The translations under genes and the position numbers were made by a program. A stretch of 64,000 bases of DNA from Gnetum montanum (taxonomy: Eukaryota > Streptophyta > Gnetopsida > Gnetales > Gnetaceae), in contig MNCI01009439.1 of assembly GCA_015680685.1 (NCBI GenBank), positions 253,272 to 317,271 on the forward strand. The letters are read 5' to 3'. A model generated the notes under the pieces. That model did not search any database. It worked only from the letters and a program-made list of their open reading frames with translations, and was not told where the DNA came from. Numbering within the stretch: the stretch's first letter is position 1; every line of letters starts with the position of its first letter. Below, in pieces: positions 37,317-49,699 of this stretch.

Positions 37317-40300
37317 AGCTATGATGAGCGGCAACAACCTTAGGGGCTCCTCCTATTGTGGGAAAGTTTTACGACGAGGGTTTGGGTCTTTGCGCTGACC
37401 GGAATCCATGCTATTTCTTCTAGCGAGTTGAGAAGGTGCAGCACCGCGGGACTGTTGTTTCAGAGAAATTTTATGGCTTTTTCCACTTGTTAACGAGCCT
37501 ATTCTGCATCACTTCGTTTTTGCTTCCTCTGCTTTTTGTTGCAGATCTGAAACCTGTCGCAGTTTTGAGTGTCTGAATCGGGGTTGCAATTCGAATACGT
37601 TTCCAACGGAGAAAATTTAGAATGCAGGCTTGCATCGTTATTGATTTACGAAATGATCTCTGTGTACTACTCTAGTTTCGATGTTTTCACTTCTTTAGAG
37701 ATTGCAACTCGTATCTTTCTCCATTTCCTTGACTCTCACCCTTTGTATCCTTTGAAGCTCTGCCTTAACAAACCAACATTTCTCCATATCAAAAATTTTT
37801 GCTGTTTATTCTTTCAAACCTTATCACCACCTCTTTGAAAGACTAAAAAGGTGCTGCGATAGTATATCCCCTTTTTTTTTTAAAAAAAAATATATTTTTT
37901 GACTATTGTATGTAGCAATTGATTTAACATGATTATTCCTAGTATTCTTTGTTTTCCACACCAATATGCCATTTTGGGCCACCCCTAGATTCCATATCAA
38001 TGATATGAAATAACACATTCACATTCTCCCACTCTTACAATAATGTTCAAGATGAGTCTTACTGTTCCATGAAATGGCCAAATGTGCCAACAATATGATT
38101 ACAAGGAGGTCTTGAATGTAGTATGTTTTGGTTTCATCTTGATGCTATTTGCTTTCTCATTCTATTTTGTCCATTATGCTTGTGTAACTCTCTCTAAGAT
38201 AATAAAGATCCAGGAGCCTATTTCTTTCTAGGATTTTTCTAGTTTTTCTGCAGGATATATTCTTGTATTTTTATTGTAATTCTTTTTTCCTGCTACCACA
38301 AATGTTCTAAGCCTCATAGTTTATGGGGTACGTTCCTTCCAATATGGAAAGTTCAAAAAGAGAAAAACCCATGGGTACTATAATACCCCTATTAATTATA
38401 TATAAGATATCCTATAAATAACTAATAGAGATGCTATGAAATCCCAAGGATTTGGATTTAACCTTGATTTACTAACTCAAAAGAAAGTATCAAAATAGAC
38501 AAATTATTAATTAAAAAAAATAGTAATATAGGAGGGCAATATAATGTAGTAAAATTTCAGATTCCTTGCATACGTAATTAAATAAAATTTAAAAAGAGAA
38601 AAATAAAGATTTGTGTAGCCACAAAAGGGATGTTGTCTAAAAATTCTGCTAGTTGCATCATAATATAGTGTGTAAATCAACAATCCCAAAGATACATGTT
38701 TCATCTTAATTCGACATCTAGAAAAAGTTATTTGTATTTTAAGTTTACTAAATTAAATAATAAAATATTAATATATAATAAATAATATTAAAAGTACACA
38801 TTGAAACGAAAATTCATATCTATTATACTTTATTTTTTATTTACAAAAATATGTACAGCTTGAATATCCAAGAAGTGTATAAGGTTTCTATTTTATAAAA
38901 TACAAAATATAGAGAAATTATTTTTCAAGTTGAGAAGGTCCATTTTGTACAAAATTGATCCATCTTTTATCCCATGTTCCTCTTTTCATGACTTCCTCAT
39001 TACTCTAGGCTCTCTGCATCAAAAATGCAGGAGGATTTAAGAAAGGTTATTTTATTTCCCTCTTCATGGAGCATAAATTTTATGTGCTAAAGTCTTAGGT
39101 TACAAGCTAGATAGAGGTTTTTAATAAAATATTCAAAAATGTTTCAAGATCTAGAAATGCCACAAATTTTTCAAAAATCTAAATAAAATTAGAAAATTCA
39201 AAGAATACATATTTTAATTATTTAGTATTTGAAGATATCATAAATTGTTTAACAAAAATCCAAAGAACATATATCATATTGAGACAACTTTGAAGGCTAG
39301 GTCATGCTTATCCTCATTGCCAAAGGCATTTAAAAGATTTGTAGCTCCCACTAATAATTGAGCAAAATCAACCTCATAAATATTATTATTTTATTCCAAA
39401 TGTCCAAAAGGTGCCCAAAAGTGGCCAAAAAATTCATACAAAGCTCAAATTCCACAAAATTCTTGCAAAATCATGTTTATGTCATGAGAAAATTCCAAAC
39501 ATTCATAAAACATCCAAGGACAAGTTAGACATAATTTCTACAATTTTGAAAACTCACCAAAAGATAGAAAATGGTATGAATAGGATTAAAATATTATTTT
39601 GTCAAAAAAAAATCCAAATTTACAAAAAACTGGCCAAATCTTAGCATATTAATTAAAATCTTAGATGAAACATAGAAAAGTAGGAAGAAAAGAGGAGAGA
39701 TAGAGAATCCATAGCAATATGGGATAGCCATGTGAAAGGAAAATAAAATAAACTTTCTTACTTGTATTAGTAGGGCTTCTAGGATTTTCTTGTGTCTTCC
39801 TTTCCACCTAATGCTCTTAGTTGGTTTTTNTCTTACTTGTATTAGTAGGGGTTCTAGGATTTTCTTGTGTCTTCCTTTCCACCTAATGCTCTTAGTTGGT
39901 TTTTATTTTGCTTAGCCTATCATGCTTGAAACCCTTCTTCAAACTACGATGAGATGTATCTAGGACCATTGCCTATTTATAAAGGGAAAAATGAAAGAAA
40001 TCAGGCTCAAATTAGCTTCAAAATAAAGAAGAAAGGGGAAAAAAACATTTTGGAAAAAGCACGATGGAACATTGTTTTGCAAAAATGGTAGTTGAAAAAG
40101 AAAACATGGAAAACTAGTGGTAGGAAACAAGTGAGGGGTGAGATGATGGAAAGAAAACACAAAGCAAAAAAAAATGTATATGCTTTATACTTTTTTTAAA
40201 TATAAGCTTTTAAGCTTATATGTCCTTTTTGTAAAGGTGTTATGCAAGTAAATGTGCTTTATCATGGTGTTGACTATATAAACTTATTATTATTATTTCA

Positions 40301-40636
40301 AAACTATTTTCATAAGTTCTTTTCCCATTTTACTCTCTCCAGTAATACCCTAAACATTCTACCTATCATAACATGTACATCGAGACTCCAAATTAAATTT
40401 TGTTTGGACCTACAAGATTTTCATCAACTACTTTACCTAATGGTAGGTTGAAATCTTACCTAAGCTTTACTTATCATATTCTCTTAGTTTAAATACCGAA
40501 GATTTTACAATATTTTAACAAACTAGAAAATGTGATATCTTGAGAATTGCAACTTCGATTGTAATGAACCAAGTGTCAAAATCTACATTTTCAAACATCT
40601 TCAACACATTAGTAGGTTAAATTTTGGGTAGGAAAT
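37317..40636. other. AT-rich DNA without recognised genes; one assembly join at 39830
   Basis: No domain in any frame. A-rich stretches near 39410-39640 give low-complexity frames that I do not consider real. Bases 39756-39829 and 39831-39904 are 74-bp near-identical copies (one difference) around a single N, probably unmerged contig ends. The last five bases, GAAAT (40632-40636), are the left target site of Element B. Confidence 0.5.
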
Positions 40637-41502
40637 TGATGAATCATGGTTTTCCAAGCCCCGATATTGGGTACACGATATCGCAGTCTGCATACAATAT
40701 TGTATATGCGATATCGTGATTCCTGTGTTAGCTTATAAATCCAGCACTTAGGCACATAGTTGAATCCAGTGCTTAGGCACATAGTTGATAGTTTTGGCAT
40801 GGGGGGGCGTGGGAGAGGTGGAGGGGATTTAAGTTCTTTTCTTTCTAGTTCTTTTAGCAATTTAGTTTTTAGTTTTCATTTTCTTTCTTTCAAGCTAGTT
40901 ATTCCTAGTGCATGCATGCAGTGTGACATTTGTAATTGCATGACACCTTTGTTCGAGTGTGATGTACTTGGACATGTGCATGATTGACAATAAAGGTTGA
41001 GATTACTTTCATCATTGCAGCATTCACTTAGATTAATTTTTGTTGTTTTAATTATTTAATGCCTTCTTTAGTTAACAGTTTGATTTATTGTTATTTACTT
41101 TTTCTGTTATTAAGTGGAATGTGTACGCCTTAATCATGAGCATTTAAGTGCAAATACTTGGCATGCCTAGTAGTAATTCCACAAAGTTGAGGACATGTAC
41201 AGACAACTAAGGATGGATACCATCGCCATAGGCTAATTTAGGTTTTTCTTCCATTATTAATTTAATCAATTTATCTTTTCTATTATTAGGAGTAACATAG
41301 AATTAGGACAACATCATATGCCTCACCTTGGACTAAACCATACATGACAAGGCTACTACTAGTCCAGGTGGGAGGACAACGAACTATGATCAACATATAA
41401 CTGTTTAGGTATCACAACTAGTCCATCCACGGAGTTTGATTGGATCGTGCATACACACTCGTATTTGTATGGTTGAGCGTAGGGGTACCTCATTGCTCAT
41501 CA
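40637..41502 (+). repeat. Element B 5' LTR
   Basis: 866 bp from TGATGAATCATGG to TTGCTCATCA. U3 holds the inverted repeat CACGATATCGCA (40674-40685) and TGCGATATCGTG (40707-40718) around the perfect 14-base palindrome ATACAATATTGTAT (40692-40705). TATAAAT follows at 40734-40740. Confidence 0.92.
40674..40740 (+). promoter_or_regulatory. Element B U3 palindrome block and TATA box
   Basis: Two 12-base arms that are exact reverse complements, a central palindrome, then 15 bases and TATAAAT. The arms could bind a dimeric factor or form a cruciform. Element C has a different inverted repeat at the same distance from its TATA box. Confidence 0.6.
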
Positions 41503-41521
41503 TTGGTGCCATTTCCGGGGA
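41503..41521 (+). promoter_or_regulatory. Element B primer binding site
   Basis: TTGGTGCCATTTCCGGGGA directly after the LTR end, a degraded copy of the Athila-type Asp-tRNA site TTGGCGCCGTTGCCGGGGA. Confidence 0.8.
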
Positions 41522-41561
41522 TGGTGCTAGTTATCTAAATTAGTTATATTATGCAAGATCA

Positions 41562-44089
41562 TTGTTAAATGATATTAACGATATATCTTTCAAGAAAAAT
41601 TCAAACACACACCACAAATCGACAACAATGTCTCACTCACATGGAAGTGATTATGAACCGTATAGCACACCTATTCATTGGAGAACTAATGAAATATACA
41701 ATGAAGAAGATTGGAGTGATCCACCTTATGAAGGGATTTTTCATGACCATGGCCATGCTAATGACACTCAAAGACTACATTCACCTAAGGCAGACAATCT
41801 TAAAGAAGATGATGTTGGCCCTAAACTAGGGAAGGCCTCAAGGCCTAAGAACTCCTCAGTACTTAGAAACGATAAACCAAGGGACCTTGAGGAACATTAT
41901 AGAAGCCATGGCTATCCTACTAGTTCCTCCTTTTCATCTTCCACCTCAACTTCAACATCTATTTTTGATGAAGGTGAACATAGTTATAGAGATAGAGCCC
42001 CACAAAAGAGTAAGAATAAAAGCAAAAATCAAACCCACAGACACACTCAAGGTCATCAACATGAACACAAGCCCCATTGTCACCATTGATCAAATAGAGA
42101 TTTTAATCACAACTTGTTTGATGATGATAAACCCTTATTAGTCCCTAAAAGTCTAATGCACATCATAGAGGCTGTTAAGATATCTCACAGGCATCACAAG
42201 AAGAGTTGATTACCTAAGCTCAACCTAAATAATATTCCAAAATTTTTAGGAGGCTATGATTCAAATCTGCAACATCATTTACAAGCCTTTTATGATGTTT
42301 GTGAGCTCAGCAATGTGGATAATAAATGGAAAAATCTTAAGCTCTTTCCTAGGACACTAATCAATAAATTCGAAGTGTGGTATAGATCATTGGAACCAAA
42401 TTCAATTAGAGGATGGTCAACCATGTTAGAACTTTTCAATTAAAGATACTAGACCTATGCGCAAGTGTCTACCTTGAGGAGACAAATCCAAAAATGGAAA
42501 CAAGAACAATAGGAGCCCTTGGACATGGCCTTAGATAGATACCATGCCTTACTAGATAAATGTCTAGGTCATAGGTTCTCTGAGAAAGAGTAAATACTTC
42601 ACATTATAGATGGGCTTAGTAATGAAACAACGGTGAACCTTGTAAAGTATGCCTGAGGACAACTATATAAGCTCTAAGCCCACTAGGTCAAAGAACTAAG
42701 AGTCTAGTGAAAGAAGAGAGAGAATTATCTAAATGGAAGAATGTTAATGCATTTGAGCGAGACCCAACTCTAGAAACAACAAAGGTCCAAAACTACAAGG
42801 AAGAGGAAGCAATCAATTTTGAAAGGGTGATATAGTTCCAACCTTTGCCAATATAGAAATCAATAGATGAAATTGAGGCAAAGCATAATAAGATGACTGT
42901 ATGGGCAAATGAACAAAGTGTGAACTTAGAGGACACTGTTGGGAAGAGGGTCATCCAAAATAAACTTGGCAATCGAAACAAACAAAGGGCACAAAAATTA
43001 GAAATAGTTAAGAACATTGTTTGGCAATCAAGGAGAATGGCTAAGGGTCATGAGGCTAAAGGCTCAACTACAGATAATGAGGATAGATGTGGTGTATGTT
43101 TATATGACCATCCAAAGGGCCATTACCTAGTCTTTTCACATCTATATGAGCATTGGACAGGGAAGCTGCATCCAAAATTCATACAAAGGTATTAGTTTAG
43201 ACGGATCCTTATTCCACAAGGTAATTATGGACAACCCCATAACCCATTTTACTATGTTGAGGGGAGCTATTACTAGCCTCAACACTTTGCTCCATCATAG
43301 TGAAAAAACTCATAAACGTGGGGGAGGCCACCATCTAGCTAGCCACATCCTCCCTATCTACCAAAACCAAATGCCTACTATGTTCAACATCTTGTTTCTC
43401 CAACCAGTTCTGAATCCTCTACCTCCAATCACCATTATCACTTTCTCGAATACCATCGACCTGTGTCTTCTCCTGAGGGATCACCATCTCATACTTCTCA
43501 CACTTCTCCTCACCCTTGGTATTCGCATCCTTCACCTCCTTCTACACCACCATCAAATGTATCAGATGGTTTTTCATCACCATGCCAACCAACGAATGTA
43601 ACTTGTGCTACTGCTATTAATGAAATTAGGTTCCCTACTCAATGTTATATGCATCCCTTCTTTAGGCATGACCATAGGAAGAAGAATCATGCTTCCAAAC
43701 CTACTCCACCCTCTAAACTAGCCCAAGGTCAACCTAGTTCCACACCTTCCTTAACTCCATCAATAGCCCCTGTTACTATACCTAGGCCTCCACCTCACAC
43801 TCCAACATCCACATGATCTAGTGAATTTACCAATGTGAAGGGACACATAGATCTATGCATATTGACATATAGTCAAGGGTGCCATAATGGGCCATATTTC
43901 CCTCATAATGTACACACACCATCTAACCTGCCCCACTATTCTTTCTATAATCAAGTGTGTGACCAAGGATTTCTCTACCTAGCCACCATACCACCAATAG
44001 ATACCCAAGGGCTAGGGCATGAAGGGTTCCTAACATTTCATACATGCATGGATCCTATTCATCCACTTATTAATCCTAGCCATGACTAA
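41562..44089 (+). pseudogene. Element B Gag
   Basis: An open N-terminal part (41562-42089, 175 codons) ends in a His-rich stretch (QTHRHTQGHQHEHKPHCHH). In other frames, 42100-42440 encodes LLVPKSLMHIIEAVKIS, NNIPKFLGGYDSNLQHHLQ and VWYRSLEPNSIRGWSTMLEL, the capsid region also found in A and C. Further on, RCGVCLYDHPKGHY (near 43087) is a zinc-knuckle-like motif with C..C...H but no final Cys. A Pro/Ser/Thr/His-rich tail runs from about 43330 to 44089 (SSPEGSPSHTSHTSPHPW). There are several shifts and stops. Confidence 0.78.
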
Positions 44090-46190
44090 ATGTTTAGTTG
44101 TGGGGGTCATCCCCCATTCTAATTTCTAGGATTTTTAAGTGTTATTTTATCTTTTTGTTTTACGATTTTTTGTCATTTCTCTATTTCTTTTACTTTTTCT
44201 AATTGTCGCTTTCATTTTTCCATTGTAATCTTGACAATGAATAAGTTGATCATGTTGCCCATTAAGGTGAGGTTTTTCTCTAAGTTGCCTAGTCATAAGG
44301 GATTGATTATTTGGACATTGAGACCCTAAAATCCATCCACCTATATCATTAATAAGAGGTTCGTGCTTTGGTCACAATGGTAATCTTTTTCATCATCCAA
44401 CTATAAATAGTTTGATAATCATTATGCCTAGAGAGATGAGTGAAGGACTAAGGTGGAATGACAAGGGTGTGCAATAAAGGGGATTCATAGATTCTCTTTG
44501 GCTACTTTTGTATGTTTTATCATGTTTCCGAGGTTATAACTATATCCTTGTAGATCTAACAAAAAATGGAAGTAAGAGCAACTCAAAATGGCACTAAATA
44601 AGCTTCTATGGGTTCCACTCGAAAGACATGTACCCATGCCTGAAGGTAGGTGACTTCATAGAGCCATAATAAATAAATAAATTAAAATAAATAATAAAAA
44701 TAAAAAAAGTGTACCACTATGACACTCCTCCCTTGCTCCTCCCTTGAACAAAGCACCAAGTGATGTTACTCCTTGCAACTCTAGTAGACTTATGGTTGTT
44801 TGTTAATGGGATGAAGTGATGTTGTGCTATTGCAATGTGGTATGGACTTGGTCTAAAACTTGGAAAGCTAGACAAATGGTTATTTTAACTACTAATTACA
44901 CACAAGATTCCATTGTGACCATCATTAGAAACCTCATGCCCCGATTTTTGTGATCCCTTCTACAGTACATCTCATCACGTTATCTGAATGCTCATAACTT
45001 GTGTTGGTGTAATGTAGAGTTATTATCTCAACTTTGTGGTTCTAACACGTGTGTTTTTTCATAGTTATACATTGCATTCAACTTCACTAGTGCCCACAGA
45101 CATTAGAGGTGTGGTTTCACAAGGGCGTCATAGGCTAGAGCTTACTTTAGGGAGGACCCACTCATGTAACTTGTCCCTATTGCACACGACCACATTATTT
45201 TACACCCTCTAACTACTTACCTAAGTGAACAATCCTTTCCCTTATCATTTTAATCAGTTGTTCCTCAACAATTACTATACACCCTTCATCTTAGCCCCTT
45301 TTCAAAAATTTTAATATATGACTCCACCATGACATACTTCTGGTGCCTCAAAATTAATTTTCCAAATACCCCAGGCCTTCTAATTTAATCTCAAATCCTT
45401 CATTAAATATTGAAAATTCATTATTTCCACTTAGTCCCTGCATTTGGTGCATGTTGGTGGGGATATGATATTGCATACATGATATCGCGTCTTGCCTACT
45501 TATATACAGTTATGACCCCACCTACTTCAACATTTATTTCCTTCATTTGCCACTAGGGGAGTTGTTGAAATTTTTATTTGTGACTTAGAGCTTTACCTCT
45601 CCATCTTCCAAGCATAATATCTAACTCCTTAACATTTTGATTTCAATTTTGTTTGATCCTATTTGAACCCAGAGTGTTCCACTTAGTCGTGGGTGGGGGA
45701 GGAGGGGTTGTGTGTGGGTATTGCAGTAGGAAGTACGCATACTCATTTCGAAATTTTCTATCATTTGAAGGATATCATTGGGGTAAGAAATTCAATATTT
45801 ACTAAAGAAACATTTTATGTTTAAATGCCAAGTTAATTTTCATCAATCACCTAGGCCACCCAAATTATTGTAAGTGCCACATGTAAAGAAATTGACAACA
45901 CCCAACGATGTAAGATTAACAATAATACCTTTTAGAACCACTTCTCAAAAATATTTCTAACTCTAAAATCACAGTATGTAATTATGGACTATTAACTAAG
46001 GTAATGAGTAAGGTATGAGTTGATAAAAATCTCTCTACATAACCTTAGTAATAGTTGATCTTTGTGTGATTACAGATAGTCCCAAAAAAAGGAGATTAAG
46101 TAAGACCTTCGTAAGGAGTAGCTAAACACTCGAGAGGAGGTAGAGGCTAGGGACCTCATGTAGAACATGTAGAGAAAGAAGCACACTCAT
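44090..46190 (+). other. Element B spacer, noncoding
   Basis: No coding frame. It begins with TTGTGGGGGTCATCCCCC and a T-rich stretch similar in layout to the sequence after integrase in Element D. Near 45155 it contains GGGAGGACCCACTC, shared with the spacers of A and D. A U3-like block with a TATA box lies at 45462-45507. Confidence 0.6.
45462..45507 (+). promoter_or_regulatory. Internal U3-like promoter candidate of Element B
   Basis: GATATGATATTGCATACATG then GATATCGCG, the same GATATCG/GCATAC words as in this element's LTR U3 (CGATATCGCA...GCATAC), followed by TTATATAC at 45500-45507. It lies upstream of the 3' ORF and points toward it. Confidence 0.45.
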
Positions 46191-48930
46191 TCAGCATTCA
46201 TCAGGAAACCCTTGTGATAGTGCAATCTAGCCATGTGGAAGGTGGAGAAGTTAGAGCCATAGAACTAGGGCAATGTCTCATGTTATCCCCAGAATGTCTC
46301 CAAACCATTCAGGAGAAGTCCACCTTCTCAGTCATGATTGTGGAGCTCAATTTTAGGCCTTTCACTGAGTTTTCCCTTGAACTAGTAAAGACTCAACTTA
46401 AGGCATCTCCATTGTGGCCCATTCTATTAGAAAGTGGTGAATAATATTTGGGTAAGAGATACCAATTTTGGCATGGAAAGGAAGAAGGCACCATTGCCAC
46501 TGTAGGTGACATTCTCATTGATTTCTCTATAAGGGCCATTGTAGAGGTCTTGAATCTTCCAAATGAAGGACCAAAGGTTGCTCATCTATCCACTCACTCA
46601 AACATGGACATAAGAAAGTTATGGTTGAAACAAGCTTACAAAAAAGAAAATAAAACTCATGGAGAATTGACCTTGGAAGAGAGGATTTATGTCAAGATCA
46701 GAAATTATCACATTTTCCCCACCAAGGGCTTAAAACAAACTTTCTACTTATGCAACATGGGCTATTGCAATTTTTGATGGGAAAATTTAATGTAAATTTG
46801 CCCCATTTATATTTGATGGAAATACTAAGGCAATTCGAAGAAAGAAAGATAGGAAAGCTTGCCTTGCCTTTCCCTTGTCTCATCAGGAAGCTATGCAGAA
46901 GTGCTAGAATTTTGGGCTATATGAATGATGTTCTTAGAAAAGTCCAAAATGCTTCGTATGTGTGACTACTCAAATTGCCAATGCTAAGGAAAGACATTGG
47001 CGAGCAATCAAAGCAAGAAGAAGAGAAAATAGTTGGGCCCACTATGCCTCAAATGGTAGGGCCTAGCCAACAATAGGAAGTAGGGCCTAGCACACAACCC
47101 ACAAGCCAACAAGTCCAACAATCACCACCATTGCAATAGGACTATCAACCATCCATTAGTCACCTCAAAACCATTGCTGAGATGGTTAGTTGGGGGAGTC
47201 ATGATGCCAAGAATTTATTTAGGATCATTGATGATGTCATGAAGCCCATTATTATAGCTAACCCCATGAGTGGACACATTTCATTGATTTTAGAAAGAGA
47301 GTCCTAGTGGTCTCAATAGATCTCTGGAAATTCTGCATCCTTCCAAGTCAAATTAGAAACTAGTGAAGGTGCCATAGTTGTGGTCATGCAGCACTAGGAT
47401 GTGGCAGGTGTAGTAGAGATGGTCATAGACCACATCAAAGAATCTTTTAATGTTCCTATTGCACCACTGGTAGATTTCATGTGAGCCTATGATGATCAAG
47501 TTTTGTCTAGTTCCTCGATGACTTCTACATAACATGAGGATGTTTTGGATCACTTGTTGCAAATAGGAAAAGTCATGAATTCCTTGTTTGACATCCCTCA
47601 AGATGTCACAATAGTACAATCATACCTCATTTCAACTCAAGGAAAATTGTTCATGGTTGAAGTTATAGCTGAGCATGTAGAAGCAAAGCTGCAAAGACTG
47701 TAAGAAAAGCGTGTCACCCTACAAGCTGAATGAAGGGATCCTTCCCAATTCATCGTAGCTGAACAATTGGATATTTTCAAAAATGGAAAACTAAATAAAT
47801 TATTGGAAGAGAATAAAAAGGTGGCAAGGGAGAAAGAATAGGTAGATTAGAATGCTTCCAAGACACAAGCTTAAACATATGCACATGCTAAGGCTCTCAA
47901 GGCCCCACAAGAGAAGAATAAATAACTTGCTGCTGAAAATATTCGATTGATGGCAATTGAGAAATAGAAGAATGTTATTAAAGAAAGTTTTCATTAGATG
48001 CAAGAAAAATTAGTACAGATCAACCAAGATATGAATCGCTTGGCTAGGGAAAATTGAATTCTTTCCATGGAGGAGGTTCACACCATCCATCAAAAGACAA
48101 CAATAGAAATTAGTGCATGGTAGAATGAGGCCAAGAAGCATGAGGAATTGAAAGGGCCATTTTGTGATCAAGTGGGGATGTACAAAGAAATAATAAAAAA
48201 GGATATCTGTACAGCTAAGACTCACATTAAATCTTTTAGTACTTAACACACTGACTGGTGAGCCATATTGGATACATATGCCTTTGTACACCAAGCGAAA
48301 CTGAAAAGCTGGGGCCTGCAGATTTAAAACTTAATGGAGTACCTGGGGTTGGCAAATCTGTGATATGCCAACTTAGCCATGTTAATAGTAGGATGCCTAA
48401 GAAATGATCTTGAGAAATAAGTAGCTACCACTTACGCTATGTATGAGACAGAGTTTTTTGAACATAAGAAAATGTTGCAAAAATTAGAAGTTGCAAACTC
48501 TGAATTAGAAGTGGTCTAAGCAAGTTACCACAATGAAAGCGATGTAAAAAAAAATTTTCTTGATAACTAACAAATTACCATGGATTACAAGATAAAGCTA
48601 GAGCCTATGAGGAGGAACAACGGTAATTTGCTGTGTGGTATGTCAAAGCGAACCAAATGTTTCCACAGATACCATGTTTGTGGGAGGTGCTAGCTCCATC
48701 AAACATTGGGACATCAGCATGGACTATGCATGGTCCTTAGAAAGAAGAAGAGAAACTACAGGTGCTTCTCACATGTTAGCAATCTCAGAAGCCTATATTT
48801 CTAGACAAAAGAAAAGAACCAATAAAGGAGCCACCACCTTCGGGAACCACATGAGTTCCAACATTTTGTATTTTGTGTTTTGTGTCCAAGTTTTGTGTTT
48901 CCCATACTGTGGCATGGTTAGTCAGTAGTA
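46191..48930 (+). pseudogene. Element B 3' accessory ORF
   Basis: Homologue of the 3' ORFs in A and D. The first part (46214-46441) ends SPLWPILLESGE, then a stop, then YLGKRYQFWHGKEEG. Next comes LEERIYVKIRNYHIFPT (46448-46777), then, in the next frame, GKFNVNLPHLYLMEILRQFE and LALPFPCLIRKLCRSARI (46750-46965). From about 47640 to 48560 the sequence is rich in Lys, Glu, Ala and Gln (e.g. LEENKKVAREKE), a likely coiled coil. The end near 48635-48925 has IKHWDISMDYAWSLERRR. At least four stops and shifts are present. Function is unknown; the LPFPCLI segment recalls the 'putative plant transposon protein' domain. Confidence 0.7.
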
Positions 48931-49000
48931 GTCAATAATCCCATACCTGCATAATGTTTTGTATCTCACTGTATTAACCTAAGTACAAGTTTTTATTCAG

Positions 49001-49011
49001 TTTTGGGGGTA
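49001..49011 (+). promoter_or_regulatory. Element B polypurine tract
   Basis: TTTTGGGGGTA directly before the 3' LTR start TGATGAATTGC. A G-run at the LTR edge is the normal plus-strand primer of Ty3/gypsy elements. Confidence 0.75.
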
Positions 49012-49699
49012 TGATGAATTGCAATTTGCCAAGCCCTAATATTGGGTATGTGATATTGAGTACACGATATTGCAGCCTAGNTTCTTTCAAGCTAGTTATT
49101 CCTAGTGGATGCCCATAGTGTGATGTTTGTAATTGCATGACATCTTTCTTTGAGTGTGATGTACTTGGACATGTGCATGACCGACAATAAAGATTGAGAT
49201 TACCTTCATCATTGCAGCATTCACTTAGATTACTTTTTGTTATTTTAATTATTTAATGTCTTCTTTAGTTAACAATTTGATTTGTTATTATTTACTTTTC
49301 CTATCATTAAGAGGAATGTGTACACCTTAATCATGAGCATTTAAGTGTGAATACTTGGCATGCCCAATAGTAATCCCATGAAGTCCAAGATGTGTATGGA
49401 TGGTTAAGGATGGACACCATTGCCATAGGCTAATTTAGGCTTTGCTTCCATTATTAGTTTAATCAATTTATATTTTTTGTTATCAGGAGTAACATAAAAT
49501 TAGGACAACATCATATGCCTTACCTTGGACTAAACCATACGTGGCAAAGCTACTACTAGTCTAGGTGGGAAGACAGCAAACTGCAATCAATGTATAACTA
49601 TCTAGGTGCCACAACTAGTCCATCCACAGAGTTCGACTAGATTGTGCATACATGCTCGTAGTTATATGGTTGAGCGTAGGGTTACCTGGTTGCTCATCA
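49012..49699 (+). repeat. Element B 3' LTR, with a deletion at the N at 49081
   Basis: 688 bp, pair of 40637-41502. At 49081 a single N replaces about 190 bp present in the 5' LTR (roughly 40692-40884), including the right palindrome arm and the TATA box. Here the join lost sequence instead of duplicating it. Confidence 0.88.

Larger units (their letters stand above)
40637..49699 (+). mobile_element. Element B: Athila-like element with Gag and 3' ORF but no pol
   Basis: About 9.1 kb on the plus strand with both LTRs (40637-41502 and 49012-49699), a PBS and a G-rich polypurine tract. Flanking 5-mers GAAAT and GACAT match at four of five bases. The internal region holds Gag (41562-44089), a noncoding spacer (44090-46190) and the 3' accessory ORF (46191-48930). 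No protease, RT, RNase H or integrase motif is found. The spacer shares features with the integrase-to-3'-ORF spacers of A and D, so the simplest explanation is one deletion that removed pol and joined the Gag tail to the spacer. It could move only with enzymes from a relative. Confidence 0.82.

Noticed and set aside
39411-39644. A 77-codon Lys/Ile-rich frame
   Set aside because: It is an artefact of A-rich sequence with repeated AAATTC/CCAAA words; no start context or domain.
40637-49699. An intact pol hidden in the Element B spacer
   Set aside because: I looked on the plus strand for DDF, TDH, GGH and GTHF-type motifs in 44090-46190 and found none; the spacer resembles the post-integrase spacers of A and D.
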